Shown: piece after piece, positions 60,660-64,000 of the stretch
How the letters are laid out: the number at the start of each line of letters is the position of its first letter
How positions within the stretch are numbered: position 1 is the stretch's first letter
Assembly (NCBI RefSeq): GCF_965661665.1
Contig: NZ_CBFIEO010000016.1
Coordinates: forward strand, 9,757-73,756
Origin: Cognatiyoonia sp965661665
GTDB lineage: Bacteria; Pseudomonadota; Alphaproteobacteria; Rhodobacterales; Rhodobacteraceae
DNA: 64,000 nt
Reading direction: 5' to 3'
Made by a program: the position numbers and the translations under genes
The notes under the pieces: generated by a model
Told to the model about the DNA's origin: nothing
Seen by the model: the letters and a program-made list of their open reading frames with translations, nothing else
The model's database searches: none

Positions 60660-63002
60660 ATGAGCGATAGCAGTGACGAGTTCCAAGAAGAGAACGCTGA
60701 TGTGACAGAGCCTCTCTGTCGCGCCATTGGTGAGCGGTATCTGACCTATGCGCTCTCTACCATTATGAACCGTGCGCTGCCGGATGCGCGCGACGGGCTG
60801 AAGCCTGTTCACCGCCGCATCCTTTATGCCATGTCACGGCTGAAGCTGTCCTCTACCGGCGGCTTCTTGAAGTCCGCCAAAATCAGTGGCGACACGATGG
60901 GCGATTTCCACCCACATGGCGACGCCGCGATCTATGACGCGATGGCCCGTCTCGCGCAGGATTTTAACGTGCGCTACCCGCTCGTCGATGGCCAAGGGAA
61001 CTTTGGCAACATCGACGGCGATAACCCCGCTGCTGCCCGCTACACCGAAGCGCGCATGACCGCTGTGGCAGAGGCGCTTCTTGTCGGCCTCAATGAAAAC
61101 GCCGTCGACTTTCGCCCAAACTACGATGGCCGGCTTGAAGAACCCTCTGTCCTACCCGCGACCTACCCTAACTTGCTCGCCAATGGCGCGGCGGGCATTG
61201 CCGTGGGAATGGCGACCAACATCCCGCCCCATAACCTGCATGAGCTGATTGACGCCTGTCTCCATCTCATCAAAGCACCAAACGCGCGGGATGAGACGTT
61301 GATGGAATACGTGCCGGGGCCGGATTTCCCAACCGGCGGCGTGATCGTCGAAGCCCGCGACAACATCGCGGACGCATACTGTACCGGACGCGGCTCCATC
61401 CGCCTGCGCGCCAAGTGGGAGATTGAGGATCTGGGCCGCGGCCAATGGCAGGTCGTCGTCACTGAAATCCCGTATCAGGTGCAAAAGTCGAAACTCATCG
61501 AAAAGCTGGCAGAGGTTATCCAGAACAAGAAGGTGCCGCTCCTCACCGACGTCCGTGACGAATCCGCCGACGACATCCGTATCGTGCTCGAACCCCGTGC
61601 TAAAACGGTCGACCCCGAAGTGATGATGGGGATGTTGTTCAAGCATTCGGAGCTTGAGACGCGCTTCAGCCTCAACATGAACGTGCTCATCGACGGGCTG
61701 ACGCCCAAGGTGTGTTCGCTGAAAGAAGTGCTGCGCGCCTTTCTCGACCACCGCCGCGATGTCCTTATCCGCCGCAGCCAGCACCGCATGGAAAAGATTG
61801 ATGTGCGGTTGGAAGTGCTCGAAGGCTTCATCGTCGCCTTCCTCAACCTCGACCGCGTGATTGACATCATCCGCTATGATGACGACCCCAAGCAGGCATT
61901 GATGATCGAAGACTGGGCGCTGGACCACCCACGCGCCACATCAGAGGCGGATTATGTCTCCCCGATCATGGAGGACGCTGACCCAGAGGTATCGCTGACC
62001 GAAGCGCAGGCCGAAGCCATCCTCAACATGCGTCTGCGCAGCTTACGTCGCCTCGAGGAAATCGAGCTTTCCAAAGAGCGTGACGACCTGATGAAGGAAC
62101 GCGCCGATCTTGAAGACCTGCTCGAAGACGAAAGCCTGCAATGGGGCAAGATCGCTGAGCAGTTGCGCGAAACCCGCAAGGAGTTTGGCCGCGACAGCGA
62201 CGGCGGCGTACGCCGCACCCAATTCGCCGAAGCGGAAGAAATTGCCGACATTCCAATGGAAGCAATGATTGAGCGGGAGCCGATTACTGTGGTCCTTAGC
62301 CAGATGGGGTGGATCCGCGCGATGACCGGTCACATTGATCTGTCGCGGGAGCTGAAGTTCAAAGACGGCGACGGCCCGCGCTTTATCTTCCACGCCGAAA
62401 CCACGAATCGTCTGCTGGTCTTTGCCTCCAACGGTCGGTTTTACACCGTCTCCGGCAGCAATCTGCCCGGCGGGCGCGGCATGGGTGAACCGCTGCGCTT
62501 GATGGTTGATTTGCCGCACGAGGCAGAGATTATCAACATTTTCGCCCACAAACCCGGTGGAAAGCTGCTAGTCGCCTCGGCAGAAGGAAACGGTTTTGTT
62601 GTGCCGGAAGAAGACGTCGTCGCCCAAACCCGCACCGGTAAACAGGTTCTGAACGTCAAAGACACTGTCGCCAAGGTCTGCACGCGCGTCGCGGGCGATC
62701 AAGTCGCCGTGGTGTCAGAAAACGCTAAACTGCTCGTTTTCCCCCTTGAAGACCTCCCGGAAATGGGCCGTGGCAAGGGCGTGCGCATTCAGAAGTATAA
62801 GAAGGCGTCAGGGCGTCAGGGCACCCTAGAACTCGATGGCGGCCTCTCCGACATCACAACGTTCAATTGGGCCGATGGCCTCAGCTGGGAAATGGGCGGC
62901 GGCAAAACCCGCACAGAGCCTGACATGACCGACTGGAAAGGTGCACGGGCAGGAGTCGGTAAGAGACCGCCCTATGGATTCCCGAAGAACAATCGGTTCT
63001 AA
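60660..63002 (+). CDS. parC: DNA topoisomerase IV subunit A
   Basis: A 780-residue type II topoisomerase subunit that unlinks daughter chromosomes. The catalytic Tyr128 is in AAARYTEAR. The quinolone-pocket stretch reads DFHPHGDAAIYDAM (82-95), with Ala in place of the Ser that is mutated in resistant enterobacteria. The tower domain and coiled coil follow (AILNMRLRSLRRLEEIELSK). The C-terminal beta-pinwheel region is at about 520-775 with repeats such as SNLPGGRGMGEPLRLM and RGKGVRIQKYK. The assignment to ParC rather than GyrA rests on length and the degenerate GyrA-box. Confidence 0.95.
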   Translation: MSDSSDEFQEENADVTEPLCRAIGERYLTYALSTIMNRALPDARDGLKPVHRRILYAMSRLKLSSTGGFLKSAKISGDTMGDFHPHGDAAIYDAMARLAQDFNVRYPLVDGQGNFGNIDGDNPAAARYTEARMTAVAEALLVGLNENAVDFRPNYDGRLEEPSVLPATYPNLLANGAAGIAVGMATNIPPHNLHELIDACLHLIKAPNARDETLMEYVPGPDFPTGGVIVEARDNIADAYCTGRGSIRLRAKWEIEDLGRGQWQVVVTEIPYQVQKSKLIEKLAEVIQNKKVPLLTDVRDESADDIRIVLEPRAKTVDPEVMMGMLFKHSELETRFSLNMNVLIDGLTPKVCSLKEVLRAFLDHRRDVLIRRSQHRMEKIDVRLEVLEGFIVAFLNLDRVIDIIRYDDDPKQALMIEDWALDHPRATSEADYVSPIMEDADPEVSLTEAQAEAILNMRLRSLRRLEEIELSKERDDLMKERADLEDLLEDESLQWGKIAEQLRETRKEFGRDSDGGVRRTQFAEAEEIADIPMEAMIEREPITVVLSQMGWIRAMTGHIDLSRELKFKDGDGPRFIFHAETTNRLLVFASNGRFYTVSGSNLPGGRGMGEPLRLMVDLPHEAEIINIFAHKPGGKLLVASAEGNGFVVPEEDVVAQTRTGKQVLNVKDTVAKVCTRVAGDQVAVVSENAKLLVFPLEDLPEMGRGKGVRIQKYKKASGRQGTLELDGGLSDITTFNWADGLSWEMGGGKTRTEPDMTDWKGARAGVGKRPPYGFPKNNRF

Positions 63003-63173
63003 ACTTCCTCCGAACACTGACCAAAAAACTATGACTAGTAGGCCAGTAAGGATGCCTATTGCCAAGATTCCGAACCTGTTGTCTGTACTCGCTTTGAATC
63101 TTGAGAGAGATATTTCAATTCTCAAATTGCCCGAGAGTGATTTTTCACCTTTTGATTGCTGTTTTCTGTTCAT
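62826..63173 (-). CDS. Possible small membrane protein overlapping parC 3' end (uncertain)
   Basis: ATG at 63173, with GAGAGGAACGCAAA before it, opens a 115-codon minus-strand frame. The first 57 codons lie in the AT-rich gap after parC and encode a basic start (MNRKQQSKGEK) followed by a hydrophobic helix (FGILAIGILTGLLVIVFWSV). The remainder runs antisense through the parC end and looks random. It may be a short gene whose true 3' end has been lost to a rearrangement next to parC. The rest of the 390-base gap (63174-63392) shows nothing recognisable. Confidence 0.35.
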   Translation of the reverse strand: MNRKQQSKGEKSLSGNLRIEISLSRFKASTDNRFGILAIGILTGLLVIVFWSVFGGSLEPIVLRESIGRSLTDSCPCTFPVGHVRLCAGFAAAHFPAEAIGPIERCDVGEAAIEF

Positions 63174-63392
63174 TTTGCGTTCCTCTCGTTGAGTTGGGAA
63201 CACTTTCAACGATGCATTTCCGATATTGCAATGCACTGAAATCTGCACTGTTTTCACAGCTCAATTCCTGATTAATATTTTAATTGAAAAGCAGAGATTT
63301 AACTAAAAGAATGCCGTGTGAAATTCCAAAGAAATTACCAGTCGAATCTGTTCCATTACAATGGTGAAACTCAAATTTTTGGTAAATGAAAG

Positions 63393-63764
63393 TTACCGAT
63401 GTTGATCAATCAAAATCGGGTTCCCGTCGGGATCGAGCATTGCGATATATGCAGGACCTGAGCTGCTTTCATCGCATTCGGTCGTCAACTCCACGCCCGC
63501 CGCTTTCAGGCGCTTTTGAATATCGCGCACGTCATAAAAATCATCGACGCTCTGGGCGTCCTGACCCCAACCGGGATTGAAGGTGAGCGCGTTCTGCTCG
63601 ATCATCCCTTTGAACAACCCCCAAACCGTTTCGCCGTTCTTCGGGATTAACCAGCCTTGGCTGGCGTACCCACCAAAATCATCAAATCCCAGTTTCTTGT
63701 AAAAATTGCGGCTCTTTTCCACGTCTTTGAAATTCAAGCTAGTCGAAAATGCACCCAGTTTCAT
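63393..63764 (-). CDS. VOC (glyoxalase/bleomycin-resistance) family protein
   Basis: A 123-residue protein of the vicinal-oxygen-chelate fold with two beta-alpha-beta-beta-beta units. The start KLGAFSTSLNFKDVEKSRNF and the C-terminal AYIAMLDPDGNPILIDQH are typical of this group. GGGAGAATTGAA precedes the ATG at 63764; a longer frame to 63995 runs over the tuf leader and is not used. Substrate unknown. Confidence 0.9.
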   Translation of the reverse strand: MKLGAFSTSLNFKDVEKSRNFYKKLGFDDFGGYASQGWLIPKNGETVWGLFKGMIEQNALTFNPGWGQDAQSVDDFYDVRDIQKRLKAAGVELTTECDESSSGPAYIAMLDPDGNPILIDQHR

Positions 63765-63906
63765 TTCAATTCTCCCATCAAATATCTCCATCCTAAAACC
63801 AAAACCGTTTCGCTCAAAAATACCTTCGCCGGAGGCCCTACCAATCCGATACAACCCAACGCTTGATTTATCGCCCAAACACCAATAAATGCGCGCGGTA
63901 ATAACC

Positions 63907-63921
63907 GGGGCATTCGGCCCC
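63907..63921 (+). promoter_or_regulatory. GC-rich hairpin in the tuf leader
   Basis: GGGGC-ATTCG-GCCCC lies 25 bases before the tuf start. It has no T-run. It may shape the leader or be a leftover of a terminator. Confidence 0.35.
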
Positions 63922-63945
63922 CTTACACAATTAAAGGGCCCAGAA

Positions 63946-64000
63946 ATGGCTAAGGAAAAGTTTGAACGCACGAAGCCGCACGTGAACATCGGCACGATTG
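63946..64000 (+). CDS. tuf: Elongation factor Tu, first 18 codons (runs off the window)
   Basis: ATG at 63946 starts MAKEKFERTKPHVNIGTI, the invariant N terminus of EF-Tu, which delivers aminoacyl-tRNA to the ribosome. AAAGGGCC precedes the start. The gene continues beyond the window. No tRNA gene is seen just upstream. Confidence 0.95.
   Translation, partial: MAKEKFERTKPHVNIGTI

Noticed and set aside
63765..63945. tRNA gene upstream of tuf
   Set aside because: tRNA genes are often near tuf, but no cloverleaf or TTCGA box is present; there is only a short GC hairpin.
1..64000. CRISPR array, prophage, toxin-antitoxin, secretion or defence system
   Set aside because: No regularly spaced repeats, integrase, transposase, phage or defence-type proteins were found on either strand. 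The window is mainly core metabolism, so no novel multi-gene system is claimed.

Overview
The window looks like a chromosomal segment of a Rhodobacterales (Roseobacter-group) alphaproteobacterium. The evidence is gene content and order: etfB-etfA with a 3-hydroxybutyryl-CoA dehydrogenase, hprK-rapZ-EIIA(Man)-HPr beside a ChvG-type kinase and pckA, acpS-lepB-rnc-era-recO, PuuD/PuuE-type urate degradation, and long runs of genes with 4-bp ATGA/GTGA overlaps. Placement near Loktanella/Octadecabacter-type genera is a guess. No rRNA, tRNA, CRISPR array, transposase, prophage or defence system was seen.

Layout. 1-1.6 kb: 3' part of ftsK. 1.7-6.7 kb: purine (urate/allantoin) degradation with ureidoglycine aminohydrolase, a GAPDH-like gene coupled to it, ureidoglycolate lyase, a PuuE-UraD fusion and the membrane urate hydroxylase PuuD. 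6.8-11 kb: lolA, a lytic transglycosylase lipoprotein, an AEC permease, hspQ and a gamma-glutamyltransferase. 11-19.7 kb: a methylated-amine catabolic island with an XRE-cupin regulator, a GFA protein, two dimethylglycine/sarcosine dehydrogenase-like flavoproteins on either side of a betaine-homocysteine methyltransferase-like gene, then creatinase. Creatine gives sarcosine and betaine gives dimethylglycine, and the flavoproteins can demethylate both. 20-25.7 kb (minus strand): ctpA, an EnvC-like gene, gpmI (with an assembly gap), rlmH, rsfS and two small genes. 26-30.2 kb: leuC, a small Tat-signal gene, leuD, a decayed LysR gene and leuB. 30.2-36.1 kb: DMT transporter, DUF1244, N-formylglutamate amidohydrolase, pyk, rpmI-rplT, a NYN nuclease-like gene and folK. 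36.2-44.8 kb: rpoZ, rsh, DUF2062, pdxJ, a LysE-type exporter, acpS, lepB, rnc, era, DUF1491 and recO. 44.7-48.8 kb: META lipoprotein, an SDR pseudogene, mcd and a TauE-type permease. 48.9-54.5 kb: pckA, a truncated chvG, hprK, rapZ, EIIA, ptsH and an acyltransferase. 54.5-60.5 kb: hbd, a DUF6473-like gene, etfA, etfB, a corrinoid adenosyltransferase, a twin-TM protein, an SDR and an SH3 protein. 60.7-64 kb: parC, a VOC protein and the first codons of tuf.

Most of the window is ordinary core metabolism and housekeeping. The points most worth a second look are: a decayed ChvG kinase whose partner chvI is missing from its usual place; a shared GTTAGCGC-type palindrome in front of both pckA and pyk; two further pseudogenes (LysR and SDR) with visible lesions; the GAPDH-like gene coupled to ureidoglycine aminohydrolase; the creatine/betaine island with repeated AAATTTCACGG boxes; and a false in-frame duplication in gpmI caused by a scaffold gap. 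I found no convincing previously undescribed multi-gene system.
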